NCBI GenBank assembly: GCA_020746105.1
Contig: CM036617.1
Location: 17,854,037 to 17,918,036 of the forward strand
DNA length: 64,000 nt
Direction: 5' to 3'
Source: Trogon surrucura
Taxonomy: Eukaryota; Chordata; Aves; Trogoniformes; Trogonidae
Shown: positions 48,579 through 60,565 of the stretch, piece after piece
How the letters are laid out: each line of letters begins with the position of its first letter
Position numbering within the stretch: the first letter of the stretch is position 1
Made by a program: the position numbers and the translations under genes
The notes under the pieces: model-generated
Seen by the model: the letters and a program-made list of their open reading frames with translations, nothing else
What the model was told of the DNA's origin: nothing
Databases searched by the model: none

Positions 48579-50888
48579 TCATCTCTGAAGACTGCAAAAA
48601 TGTGCCTGAACCTGGAGCAGATGTCCCTGTACTGTATGGAAAAGGTAAATTCAGTCTCCAAATCTCTTTGCATAACTGAAAAGCTTCAGTAGCTTTTTCA
48701 GTAGCTTCAGTGTTCTTATTGCCTGTTTCTGCCTTCATTAGAGCTAATGATATCAAGGCAGCCCAATGTCATTGGAAATTTAGTATATAATATATAAGTT
48801 GTAAATAATTGTAATGGTCATTAAGTACGCAGAACAAAATGTGAATATTTAAATAGAATCTTTCAGGCAAGACCAAATCCTGCGGAGAACTGGAAAGTCT
48901 TACACAGACAGCTGGCCATGCTTGCCAGGGAGGGAAGAAGGCAGTAGCTGAGAAATATTCCTCAGATAGGGTCCTCACTGTCTGTGAAAAGCCTTAAATC
49001 TCAGTGCTCTCAACCATCCTCTTTTTAAAAGATTTCTTGTCCTTACTATGAAAGATCTACAGCAAGTAAAAATAGCAGCTCACCAATGCTAGTTGCTTTA
49101 CACCAGGGCCAAGTCACTGGTTTCACAGTCTCATTCAGCTGAGATCCCAGTTAATTGTTGTCACAGGGGAAGGGTGTTGCTTAGGACACATACAATCATG
49201 CATAATAAATTACGTGCGGACACATATCACTGCTGGGAAAACACTGAGCAGTTGTGGAGGGGAAACTCAAGTACACAGTGGGACTTTTCAGGTGTTTGAT
49301 CCTTCCCTGAAGGAGTGAGATCATTTGGAGCGTCCAGTGCTCAGCTTCTGTTTCTGCAGATGTGCAGAGAAGAGATTTTTGGCTCACTTTTTCTTGAGGA
49401 TGTTCAGTTTGGCTACGTGAGAAGGAAGAAAAGCTGAAGGATCAAGGAGTCACCTTGGCACTCATTGCACAGAGCCAAGATCCGATTCTGGGTCTTGCTC
49501 TGGTTTTACATCCTTTATAGTATAACTCTGTTTATATGCATTGTACTAGGAATATTTCAAGATGAAATCAGGAGATGAGTGGGATTACTCCTGATTTATA
49601 CTAGATGTCAGACCAGTAACTACTTATTGTAATGACCTCCCTTTCTCTGTATTTTTTTAACACTACTTAATACTCTGAAATCTTTGTTTTCAGGGACTGA
49701 CACAGGCCCAAGGTACAGCATGTTAAGTACCTTCCATCAGCATAGTCATTAATGAACTGAAACCTCTCCTGTTTCCTCCTCAGGGTCCTCAGCTTGCTTG
49801 GAGAAAAGTCCTTGTTTTACACATACATTGTTTTTATTTTTGGTTAGTTGATTTGGTTCTTTCAAGTCTTCTGTTACATCATCAATATGCTGTTTGGTCA
49901 TCACGTCTGGGTTTCGCCTGATGACGAGAATGTGTCTGTGGTATGGAGTGAAGTCCTGCCCACCAATATTTCCATGTGAAAACAAAAGTTAGTGGCATCT
50001 GTTCATCACTGCCTAGGGTGTGCTAAATTTCCTTCTGATCCTAAATACACAGCATTTGGCAAATATCTGCTGGTATTGTGCTCCTTCTGGAGTCAGTGAT
50101 GGACTAGTTTTGTGAGAACAAAACAGTGTCCTGGTGAGTACCTGTACTGGCTTCAGCTGAGCTCTCAGTGCTCCTCCAGACTGTACCCCCTTTGAAGAAT
50201 AAAGATTAAGACACCTTCTGGCAGTTCAGTCTGAGCATATTAGCATTTTGTTGCACTAAACTTGATCTGCAAATGAAGAAATGGTCATTTTTGGTTTAGT
50301 TGGTTTGGTTTGGTTTTTTTTTGCTATAGAAGGATTTCACTAACACTGAGTCAATATAATGAACACTCGTTTTTAGAGTTGAATGATATTCAACATGATG
50401 AGCTAATACGCAAGGGCTGGGTCACAGAAAGTCCATAGTAGGGCTTGATAACAACACTTCAAAGGGAGAACAATTTTCTCCTCAGAAGGGGAAAGTTTTA
50501 AAATTTACATCTGACCTTGATGTATCTCTGAACAATATTATTATGCATAATCTTTCATTCTTTACCCTTTATGCTTAATACAGAGCATAACTTTTTTTTT
50601 GACAGAATACATCCCTTTTCCAGTACAGTCTCTGTATTTTCAAAGTTCAATGGTACATTAACATTTACAGAAAATTTTTATCATTATTGTAGGAAAAGTC
50701 TGAATGCCAGAATCACTGTGGGATTAACTAATTAATATTTTGAAAGCACTTTAAAGAAGAAAAGTGCAAAAAGAAAATACACTTTTATATATTTGATGAA
50801 AATTAGGGGTCCATTGTGCAGATTTTCAATTTAACTTAGTGCTTAAAAGGTCCCAGTACAGGACTTAGCTTAGTCATGCTTTTGCATT
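48579..50888. other. No gene recognised; unique sequence
   Basis: A minus-strand segment at about 49085-49140 has an acceptor, a TTG|GTGAGC donor and one open frame. It is too short to call. The rest shows nothing that I can support. Confidence 0.4.
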
Positions 50889-50976
50889 CATAGAATCATA
50901 GAATCATAGAATGTTAGGGATTGGAAGGGACCTCGAAAGATCATCAAGTCCAATCCCCCTGCCAGAGCAGGAATGC

Positions 50977-53862
50977 CTAGACTATGCCACACAGGAACGT
51001 GTCCAGGCAGGTCTTGAATGTCTCCAGAGAAGGAGACTCCACAACCTCTCTGGGCAGCCTGTTCCAGGGCTCCATCACCCTCACTGAGAAGAAGTTTCTT
51101 CTCGAGTTTAAGCGGAACCTCTTATGTTCCAGTTTCAGCCCATTACCCCTTGTCCTATCAGTGGTTGTCACCGAGAAGAGCCTGGCTCCATCCTCGTGAC
51201 ACTCACCCTTGATATATTTGTAAACATTAATGAGGTCACCCCTCAGCCTCCTCTTCTCCAAACTAAAGAGCCCCGGCTCCCTCAGTCTTTTCTCATAAGG
51301 GAGATGCTCCACTCCCTTAATCATCCTAGTTGCCCTGTGCTGGACTCTCTCCAGCAGTCCCCTGTCTTTCTTGAACTGAGGGGCACAGAACTGGACACAG
51401 TATTCCAGATGGGGTCTCACCAGGGCAGAGTAGAGGGGAAGGAGAACCTCTCTCGACCTACTAACCACCCCCCTTCTAATACACCCCAGGATGCCATTGG
51501 CCTTCCTGGCCACAAGGGCACAGTGCTGGCTCATGGTCATCCTGCTGTCCACCAAGACTCCCAGGTCCCTTTCCCCTACACTGCTCTCTAATAAGTCATT
51601 CCCCAACTTATACTGGAACCTGGGGTTGTTCCTACCCAGATGCAAGACTCTACATTTACCCTTGTTATATTTCATTAAATTTTTCCCCGCCCAACGCTCC
51701 AGCCTGTCCAGGTCTCGCTGGATGGCAGCACAGCCTTCTGGTGTGTCAGCCACTCCTCCCAGCTTGGTGTCATCAGCAAACTTGCTGATAGTACTCTCTA
51801 GTCCCTCATCCAAGTCATCGATGAATATATTGAATAATACTGGTCCCAGTACCGACCCTTGAGGCACTCCACTGGATACAGGTCTCCAACCAGACTCTGC
51901 CCCATTGACCAAAACTCTTTGGCTTCTTCCCCTCAGCCAGTTCACAGTCCACCTCACTACCCGAGAGTCTAGACCACACTTCTGCAGTTTAGCAGCAAGG
52001 ATGCTGTGGGAGACTGTGTCAAATGCTTTACTGAAGTCAAGGTAGACCACATCCACCGCTCGGCCATCATCTATCCACCTTGTTATATCCTCATAAAAGG
52101 CTATGAGGTTAGTCAAGCACGACTTCCCTTTGGTGAAGCCATGTTGACTGTCTCTAATGACCCTCTTATCCCTGATATGCCTTGAGATGGCACCAAGGAT
52201 AAGTCGTTCCATCACTTTCCCAGGGATGGAGGTGAGGCTGACCGGTCTAGAGTTACCCGGGTCCTCCTTCTTGCCCTTTTTGAAGACTGGAGTGACATTT
52301 GCTTCCCTCCAGTCCTCAGGCACCTCTCCCGTCTCCCAAGACTTGGCAAAGATGATGGAGAGTGGTCTAGCAATGACATCAGCCAGCTCCCTCAGCACCC
52401 GTGGATGCATCCCATCTGCACCCATGGATTTATGGATGTCCAGATTGCTTAATTGGTCCCTAATCCAGTCCTCATCGACTAAAGCAAACTCCTCCACTGC
52501 CCTGACTTCCTCTGGGGCCTCAGGGGAATGGGGCTCCTCAGGACAGCCTCCGGCAGAGTAGACAGAGGCAAAGAAGGCATTCAGTAACTCTGCCTTCTCT
52601 GTATCATGTGTCACCAAGGCACCCACCTCATTCATCAGTGGGCCTACATTGCCTCTGGTGTTAGTTTTATCTGCCACGTATTTGAAAAAGCTCTTCCTGT
52701 TGTCCTTGACCCCTCTCGCCAGGTTCAATTCTAGGGAGGCCTTTGCTTTCCTAGTTGCCTCCCTACACCCTCAGACAACAGCCTTATATTCTTCCCAAGT
52801 GGCCAGCCCTGCCTTCCAAGATCTGTAAATTCTCCTCTTGCCCTTGAGCTTACCCAGCAGATCCCTGTTTAGCCACGCAGGTCTCCTGGCTCCCTTCCTT
52901 GACTTCCTACGTGTCGGGATGCTCTGATCTTGAGCACGGTAGAAGCAGTCCCTGAACGCTAACCAACTGTCTTGGGCCCCTTTACCTTCAAACAGCCTTG
53001 CCCATGGGATTTTCTCGAGTAATTGCTTGAAAAATCCAAAGTTTGCCTTGGCAAAGTCCAGGGTTGCAATTCTGCTTGCTATTTTGTTTCTGCTACATGA
53101 GATCCTGAACTCCACCATTTCATGGTCACTGCAGCCAAGGCAGCCCTCAACCTTTACTGCTTCAACCAGATCCTCCTTGTTAGCGAGGATGAGGTCCAGC
53201 AGTGCTCCTCTCCTAGTCGGCTCCTCCACCATTTGCATCAGAAAATTATCATCGATGCACTGGAGGAACCTCCTGGACTGTGGCTGGCTGGCTGAGTTGT
53301 CCTTCCAGCAAATATCAGGGAAGTTAAAATCCCCCACGACAACCAGGGCCTGTGATTGTGAGACCGCTCTCAGCTGCCTGTAGAAGGCCTCATCAACTTC
53401 CTCACCCTGATCTGGTGGCCTGTAATAGACACCCACAACAGTATCTCTCCTGCCAGCCTGCCCCTTAATTCTAACCCATACACTCTCAACTTGATCCTCA
53501 TCCATGCCTGGATGGTATTCAAGACATTGTAGTTGCTCTTTCACGTAAAGAGCGACTCCACCACCTCGCCTGGCTGGCCTGTCTTTCCTGAAAAGGACAT
53601 AGCCACCCATGACCACATTCCAGTCATGTGAGCTGTCCCACCATGTCTCTGTAATTGCCACCAGATCATAATCTCCTGCCCGAACCCAGGTTTCTAGCTC
53701 CTCCTGCTTATTCCCCATGCTGCGTGCATTGGTGTATAAGCATTTCAGGGAGCAAGCTGAGCACACTGATCTCACCCTAGGGGGATGGAAGGCCACCCGG
53801 TCCTCATAATTTCTAGAGCACTGCCCCGCCGCAATCCCAGCTATAACCCCATCCCCCTTCAT
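50977..53862 (-). pseudogene. CR1 ORF2: endonuclease and reverse transcriptase, one nonsense codon
   Basis: The 962-codon frame starts at the ATG ending at 53862. The endonuclease part shows YTNARS, ITETWW, VYYRPP, GDFNFPDICW and the SDHEMVEF block, which are the usual catalytic motifs of APE-type LINE nucleases. The reverse transcriptase shows [60 protein letters not shown] and an intact FADD. A single TGA at 52771-52773 lies in the linker between the two domains, where the related 31 kb copy has an arginine codon (CGA to TGA fits CpG decay). It would nick DNA and prime reverse transcription of its own RNA if read through. Confidence 0.95.
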
Positions 53863-53864
53863 AT

Positions 53865-54932
53865 CTAGTTTAAAGAACGCTCTATGAGTCCCGCCAGCTC
53901 ATGACCAAGGATCCTTTTTTCCCTTTGGGTCATTTGAACCCCAGTTTGTTTCAGTAGATCAGGTGCCCTGTAGATCTCCCCATGGTTAAAAAATCCAAAG
54001 CTAGACCGCTGGCACCACCCCTTTAGCCAAGTGTTAATCTGCTGCACTTTGTCAAACCTTCCACTATTTTCCCTCATAATTGAAGGAATAGAGGCAAACA
54101 CAACCTGTGCGCCTGATCCTTCTAGCATCCGCCCCAGTGCCCTAAAGTCCCTTTTGATTGCTTCTGGCCGTCTCTCTACTATCTCATCATTACCGATCTG
54201 CATAACCAAAAGCAGGTAATAGTCCGTGGGTTTGACCAGACCAGGAAGCTTCTTGATAACATCCTTAATTCGGGCCCCAGGGAGGCAGCAGACTTCCCTG
54301 TGGGTCGGATCAGGGCGGCAGACAGGGCCCTCTGTTCCCCTCAGGAGGGAGTCTCCAATTACAATTACCCTCCTTTTTTTCTTAGATGAAGAAGTCCTAA
54401 TGCGTGTATCCGAGCGACTCACCCTAGACAGCCCTATGGGTGAACCCTCCACTGACTCTTCCTTGGCCTGGCTCTCATTGTCTAGAGCCCCATACCTGTT
54501 TCGCAGGGGCAACCGGGCAGGTGAGGGAGGCCGGGCAGGGATTTTCCTTCCTCTCCTGGCAGGCACCTACTTCCACTCTTCCCTATCCTTTAGGTCCCCC
54601 CCTTTTGCCTGATGGCCAGAGGTGGGGGGATATTCAGCTCTTTGCAGAGCTTGCTGCTCGCCATTCAGGACGTGACTCCACCGATCTGTCTCTCTCTCCG
54701 ACTCCCTAATGCTCCTCAGCCTTTCTACTTCCTCCTTCAGTTCAGCCACCAGGCTGAGCAGATCGCTCACCTGGTCACATCGGACACAAGTGTCACTTCC
54801 ACTACCCTCCATGGCCAGTGCCAGGCTCCAGCATTCTCTGCAGCCCGAGGCCTGAACACCCACATGCTTACGTGGGGCCTCTGTCTGGGTGCCCACAGTT
54901 TTTCTAACAACCATTGACCTGGTGGCAACCAT
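53865..54932 (-). pseudogene. CR1 ORF1: zinc-knuckle/coiled-coil and SGNH esterase, one nonsense codon
   Basis: I take the first in-frame ATG at 54930-54932 as the start. The N-terminal part has a cysteine cluster (CREC and CVRC) and a short heptad-like stretch (LLSLVAELKEEVERL). After a basic, arginine-rich linker comes an SGNH/GDSL-type esterase domain: RRVIVIGDSLLRG carries the nucleophile-serine motif and MQIGNDE sits where the family has its GxND block. This layout matches the PHD-like plus esterase ORF1 known for CR1 elements. One TAG at 54567-54569 interrupts it. ORF1 is thought to bind the element RNA, but the role of the esterase is unsettled. Confidence 0.88.
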
Positions 54933-54979
54933 AGTTGGCTCTACAATACAAAGACTCTCCGGAAAGCTATGCACGGAAT

Positions 54980-55255
54980 AGTTTACGGGCCTTTTAAGTG
55001 CTTGCCTTTTAACAAAGACTTACCCTTTTGTTCGGTGAACAGGGACTCGTCCCTGCCCTCCCAAAGGCTTCTTATACCCTGAGGGCAGAGTTAACAGCTG
55101 ATCACTGTGTTTAAAATCGCCGCGCCGCTGAGGGTGGCTCCGCCCACGCTATCTCGGGTGTCCGCCCTGGAGCTGCCGGTGCGGTCTCAGGTGTGGTTGC
55201 TGTAGCCGGCTTAAAAAAAGCCCCCCAAAAGCTTTTTGCCAGCCTTTTTTTTTGC
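54980..55255 (-). promoter_or_regulatory. CR1 5' untranslated region / internal promoter region
   Basis: A GC-rich, CpG-containing segment upstream of ORF1 in minus orientation. LINEs of this type carry their promoter inside the 5' untranslated region, so this is the expected position; no defined motif is visible. The outermost 50 bases form an imperfect hairpin (GCTGGCAAAAAGC against GCTTTTTTTAAGCCGGC). Confidence 0.55.
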
Positions 55256-56460
55256 TTAGATTCCTTCCCCAGTACAGTCTTACCTGCTCTGAAGCTGGGC
55301 TCTATTCAGTAGAATCCTCAAACACAGTTGGATGCTTTCCTGAATTAGTGCTATCCTTTGCAAAGAGAGCAGCACACAAAAATCCTCCTCCTGGACCAGT
55401 AAAGCCAATGGCAAAAGGACAAGACATATTGAACTTTCATAATGAAACTCTCATAAATGCATGGTCTTGTCCTTTGGTACTCTGCTCATGATTACAGAAT
55501 GGAACTGAGTCATCTCTGAGGCTTTCTCCACAGAGTCCTCCAGGACAGGACAGTTAAGAAAACATAGACTGAGTTTATCAAAGAGCAGCATGATCTCTCC
55601 AGAAGACAACAGACTGCGTTTAGCTCTGGTTCTTAGATCAATAAAAGAAATATATCTCTTTTTTTTTGTTTTTGTTCTGTCTTGTTTGTCTGGTTGTTTT
55701 TTTCCCCAATAAGATTCAAACATTAATTTGTGAATTGGCTTTGTATTTGACAATAACAATTTTTAGTTATATTGCAAGAGTGACATCCAGACTAACTCAG
55801 AAGCACAGAATTAAGAACTGCAATATCTTAATGTGAGAGCCTGAAGAAAGGCTGAATGTCCCTTATAATCACTGCTGGCATTTGGATTGAAACCAGTGCA
55901 GTGCTATGAAGTCCAGCCTGGTAATCATGGAGTTTATATAAGTGCAGATTTCATTGCCCTAGTTCATTAAGCAAATGTGCATTAACTTCATGAGTAACTC
56001 AGACATCAGTGTAAATCAGTGAGTTCCTCGTGTTCCTGGAGAGCTAGCAGATTTTTCTTTGAGGGCTGAGTGTGATTTAGTCCCTTTACATGCAGATGCT
56101 TCTGGACTTTTCTAGGGAGGTAGAAACTCACATTTTGAATCTGGCATTTGCCCAGAGCATCATGTTCAGTATATCTGCATTACAATCCAGGCCACTTACT
56201 GTTTCCAACACCTCCCCACTATAAGTTTTGATTCATCCATGCCTTGTTTTTGGGACAGTGGTAGTTCTTACTGTCCTGTTAAGATGCATGAAATACTCTT
56301 CTGTGAAGTGGAGCATACCTTTTAATGTTTCATTTCATATCAATAAGAAGGAAACAAAGAGCATGGGAACCTAAACACATGGGTAAAAGCTTTTGTAACA
56401 TGCATGCCAAATGGTAGAACCTCAGGAAATAATCAGTTCCGTAATCTCAAGTAGATATCA
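55256..56460. other. No gene recognised; unique sequence
   Basis: A minus-strand segment at about 55290-55345 has a strong CAG|GTAAGA donor and one open frame, but only a weak acceptor. Nothing else stands out. Confidence 0.4.
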
Positions 56461-57580
56461 AGTAGATCCCGCATGACATCTTGGTCTACAAGTTGGAAAG
56501 ACATGGATTTGATGGGTGGATGAGGAACTGGCTGGAAGACTGCACTCAAAGAGTTGTGGTCAATGGCTCAATGTTCAAGTGGAGAGCAGTGACAAGTGGT
56601 GTCCCTCGGGGATCAATACTGGGACCAGTACTATTTAACATATTTGTCAGTGACATGGTCAGTGGTATCGAGTGCACCCTCAGCAAGTTTGGTGACAACA
56701 CAAAATTGTGTGGTGTGGTTGACACGCTGGAGGGAAGGGATGCCATCCAGAGGGACCCTGACAGGCTTGAGAGGTGGGCCCAGACCGACCTCATGAAGTT
56801 TAACAAGAACAAGTGTAAGGTCCTGCACCTGGATCAAGGCAATCCCAAGTACAGATTCAGGCTGGGCAATGAGTGGATTGAGAGGAGTCCCTGGGGAGAA
56901 GGATTTGGGCATGTTGGTGGATGATAAAATACAATGAGCCAATAGTGTGCTCCTGCAGCCCCAAAAGCCAACCATATCCTGGGATGCATCAAGAGATGTG
57001 TGACCAGCAGGTTGAGGGCGGTGATTCTGCACCTCTGCTCTGCTCTCTGAGATCCCACCTGGAGTACTGCGTCCAACTCTGGAACCCCCAACACAAGAAC
57101 GACATGGAGCTGTTGGAGTGAGTCCAGAGAAGGGCTACCAAGATGGTCAGAGGGCTGGAACACCTCTACTACAAGGACAGGCTGATGGAGTTAGGCTTGT
57201 TCAGCCTGGAAAAGAGAAGGCTCTGGGGAGACCTTATACTGGCCCTCCAGTATCTGAAGGGGGCCTGCAGGAAGGCTGGGGAGGCACTTTTTACAAGGGC
57301 CTGTAGTGACAGGACAAGGGGTAATGGGTGGAAGCTGGAAGAGCATAGGTTTAGACTAGATCTAAGGAAGAAGTTCTTTACTGTGAGGGTGGTGAGGCAC
57401 TGGAACAGGTTGCCCAGGGAGGTTGTGGACGCCTCATCCCTGCAAGTGTTCAAGGCCAGGTTGGGTGGAGCTTTGAGTAACCTGATCCGGTGGGAGATGT
57501 CCCTGCCATGGCTTTGGGGTTGGAACTAGATGATCTTTGAGGTCCCTTCCAACCCAAATCATTCTATGATTCTATAAAAT
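56461..57580 (+). mobile_element. CR1 LINE, 5'-truncated, lineage A
   Basis: The 1.1 kb plus-strand copy starts within the reverse transcriptase ([12 protein letters not shown]) and ends in ATCATTCTATGATTCTAT. In the reverse transcriptase it resembles the 12.8 kb copy ([22 protein letters not shown]), so it belongs to the same lineage. Confidence 0.95.
56481..57529 (+). pseudogene. CR1 ORF2 C-terminal fragment, defective
   Basis: The frame 56481-56924 contains [15 protein letters not shown] and, in place of FADD, FGDN, so the active site is changed at two positions. Frame shifts follow after GEGFGHVGG. The C-terminal part with [15 protein letters not shown] and [15 protein letters not shown] is readable in later frames up to about 57529. 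No working protein can be made. Confidence 0.88.
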
Positions 57581-58325
57581 GAATCCAGAAGATCTTCTAT
57601 AGGCCAAACAGGCGTTGTGTCTCTGTGGACAGATTGGATCCTGTCTCCATGGAGGATTTAAAGAGTCTTCCTACATGAAATAAACTAACTTAAAGGTAAC
57701 ACGAAGAGTTAGGCAGAAAAAAAAAAAAAAGTCTAAGAAGGAACAGCATTCCCAAGTTTGCCTTCACCGGGCTTGTATGAAGTTATGAAAATTTCTTGTC
57801 AAATCCCTGATAATGACAGTGAGGTACCAGCCTGCATTAGGAGTGGGGAACTAGCCCTGAAACTGAGGATTAGCAAAACAGAAATGTATACTCTTTTTTT
57901 CTTAAATTTGTGTTCTAAATGGTAGTTCCTTGCCTTGGGCGTCTAGTTAGATAGCTCTGAGAGCAGAGGATCAGCACCTACACCAGACTTATTGTGAGGA
58001 CCATGGTAATAGACAGAAGAAACCATAAATGCCTGGGATGGGGAAAGGGACAGCAGGATCCATCCCAGAGGGGTCAGAGCCAGAGAAGTAACACTTCTGT
58101 TCAATGGCTTTAGAAAGCAAGCTCTTTAATCTGGTGAATGAATCATGACAAAATCTGGTGACTGGACACTGAAATTAGATAAATTCAGGCTATAAATAAG
58201 GTGTTTTCCAGAGAGAGGATAGCCATCACCTGGACAGCTCCTCAAGGCTCCACGTGCAGTCTCCACCACCAGGGTGATGATCTGTTGGGAAGTTGTTGTT
58301 CACAGTACTGAATTCATCGAAACAC
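57581..58325. other. No gene recognised; unique sequence
   Basis: Contains an A13-14 run near 57718. No exon or repeat is supported. Confidence 0.45.
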
Positions 58326-58490
58326 AGAATCATAGAACAGTTTTGGTTGTAAGAGACCTTCAAGATCATTGAGTCCAACCTTTGTCCTAGCCCTATCAAC
58401 ACCACTAAACCATGTCCCTCAGCACAACATCTACTCGTCTCTTAAACACCTCCAGGGATGGCAACTCAACCACCTCCCTGGGCAGAAGAC
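58326..58490 (-). mobile_element. Old CR1 LINE 3' fragment
   Basis: The plus strand GAATCATAGAACAGTTTTGG through CCATGTCCCTCAGCACAACAT and CCACCTCCCTGGGCAG is the reverse complement of an older CR1 3' end. It resembles the tails at 5.3 and 60.4 kb (GATGTGGTGCTTAGGGACATGG). Confidence 0.88.
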
Positions 58491-60040
58491 AAATACACTG
58501 AGACCTGCTGATTTCACAGAAATTTCTCCCAGTCTGGGAAGTGCCTGAGCTGCAAATAGTGATGGATTGTGAGAATCGTCAGAAAAAACTGTATGTGTTT
58601 GTCCTGTTCCCACACGATGCCCCAGGCTTTTTAGCTGTTCTTGGAAAGCAGATGGTTTGACCCCCTGTAACCATTTTTATGTCAGATAAGCAAAAACACA
58701 CCTTACCTGATTAACGGAAAAATACCAATCATATCATTGCATATGCTCTACTTCTCCTTCCTGTTTATTTTTTAACAATTATGAAATAAATCAGAATGAA
58801 AAAAAAATTTTACAAAGCACAGAATAGGTTTATTTAGCTTTTTAGTCTCATTGCCTATTGTCAAGATTTTTAACATGTTGCTCAACAACTTTTTGCACTA
58901 GGAGATTTCTGAGGTCTTATTAAGCTCAGCTTCTTGTTTAAATGTGGATAAATTGATGTCCAATCTGAATCAGTTCAAACAACACAGATAAAAGAATCTG
59001 ACCTTAATAGGGAGAGAAAAAGGAAGCTAAAAATTATGCCAGTCACCAGACCTGGGATATCCTGTATCAAAATACAAAGATGTGAGAGAATCCAATGCAT
59101 ACATATCTGCCAGGAGAACTTGAATCTAAAAAAGGTAGGGGCCAAAAGTTGACAAAAACTATTAAAACAGCGATTCTGAAAGAGATGTTTTTGCTGTGTA
59201 TGCAGCATATGATGATGTGTATAAAAAAAATATTGTGAACACTCCTCAGATATCTGTCAAAATAGGAATCTTCATAAATAGAAAAAGAAATTTCTTTTAA
59301 AAAGATTCAAATACAAAAATATGAAATGTCTGGAAATTTATTTAACAAGGCAGTTTATGAAGTACAGTACAAAACAAAGATTATATAATAGGTGTCAAAA
59401 TAACAAATTGTACTCAAATTCTTCTCATGCTTCTGAGTCATTTAGCCTGCTGTCCTTTTGAGCTGTCACTTGAACAAAAGCATCTGAAATGAACTAATTT
59501 GGTATCTTACCTCATTTGTCTTTCTTTGGGAAGCATTCCTTTTCTCCAGAAGTGTCTAACAACAGGCTAAAAGGAGACAAAAATATAAGTGAAATGACAA
59601 TAAGAAAGATAATTAGAGTTTTACATGAGCTGAAACTTTGAGATGTCTATTCCAGACACAGTTGCTGTGTACACCGCATACCTCTGATATTTAGCTCACA
59701 ACTTAAAGAAAAGTCATGGAAATTATTGCTCTTATTGGAGAGTCTTTGAGAATCCAACGACACGACTACAACACACACAACCACAGCATTATGAAAGAAT
59801 ACCCAGACTGACTTGGCTACCAGAAGCTGTACAGCTGCCTTAATGTGACTCATCCCTGAAGCATCACACTCTGCTTAGAGTGTTTGTCCTTCCCCTGATA
59901 TCCTCTGAGGGCTAATACATTTATCCTTGTGCAGGATTGAGTAACCCAAAGAAAAGAAAAAAACTTAAACTTTGGGCTCACGAAACAGTTTGAAGGAGGG
60001 ACTGTTGTCTCAGGAGATCAACACCTCCTAAGCAGTTCCT
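58491..60040. other. Mostly unique sequence; one candidate minus-strand exon
   Basis: AT-rich. The only element of note is the possible exon at 59511-59566. Confidence 0.4.
59511..59566 (-). CDS. Candidate exon, unrecognised gene
   Basis: On the minus strand TTTGTCTCCTTTTAG and ATGAG|GTAAGA are both strong splice signals around 56 bases. One frame is fully open (PVVRHFWRKGMLPKERQM plus two bases). A second stays open until a TGA at the very end. The two possibilities and the short length keep confidence low. Confidence 0.27.
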
Positions 60041-60565
60041 CTCCCCCTGTAGTGGGCACTGGTAAGGCTGCACCTCGAATTCCGTGTTCATTTTTGGGTG
60101 CCTCACTACAAGAGAGACATTGAGGTGATGGAGCGTGTTCAGAGAAGAACAATGAAGCTGAGGGAACTGGGGTTTATTTAGCCTTGAGGAAAGAAGGCTG
60201 ACCTTAGTGCTCTCTGCAACTCCCTGCAAGGAGGCTGCAGTGAGGTGGGGGTCAATCACTTCTCCCCATAACAAGCAAGAAATGGGCTCAAGTTGTGCCA
60301 GGGTTAGTTTGGATATTAGGATAAATTTCTTCACCAACAGGATTGTTAAACCTTGGAACAGGCTTAAGTGGAAGGGAACCACAGGGAAGCAGTTGAGTCA
60401 CCATCCCTGGAGGTATTTAAAAGTCATGTAGATGTGGTGCTTAGGGACATGGTTTGGTGATGGACCTGTCAGTGCTAAGTTAATGGTTGGACTCAATGTT
60501 CTTAAAGATGTTTTCCAACACAAATTATTCTATGGTTCTATGATTCGATGATTCTATAATTCCAG
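60041..60565 (+). mobile_element. Old CR1 LINE 3' fragment
   Basis: About 520 bases on the plus strand from the ORF2 C-terminal part (CACCTCGAATTCCGTGTTCA corresponds to the LEYxVQF region) to degenerate octamers (TTCTATGGTTCTATGATTCG). It shares GATGTGGTGCTTAGGGACATGG with the copies at 5.2 and 58.4 kb, so it belongs to a third, older tail type. Confidence 0.9.

Larger units (their letters stand above)
50889..55255 (-). mobile_element. Near full-length CR1 LINE, lineage B
   Basis: About 4.4 kb on the minus strand, with a GC-rich 5' untranslated region (about 54980-55255), ORF1, ORF2 and a 3' end carrying three tandem octamers (CATAGAAT on the plus strand). ORF1 ends with TAG at 53865-53867 and the ORF2 ATG follows after two bases. 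Each ORF has one nonsense codon and otherwise stays in frame, so the insertion is young compared with the others here. CR1 elements are usually found 5'-truncated, which makes this length notable. Confidence 0.97.

Noticed and set aside
53027-54709. Several plus-strand open frames opposite the CR1 ORFs
   Set aside because: They are antisense shadows of ORF1 and ORF2 of the minus-strand CR1.
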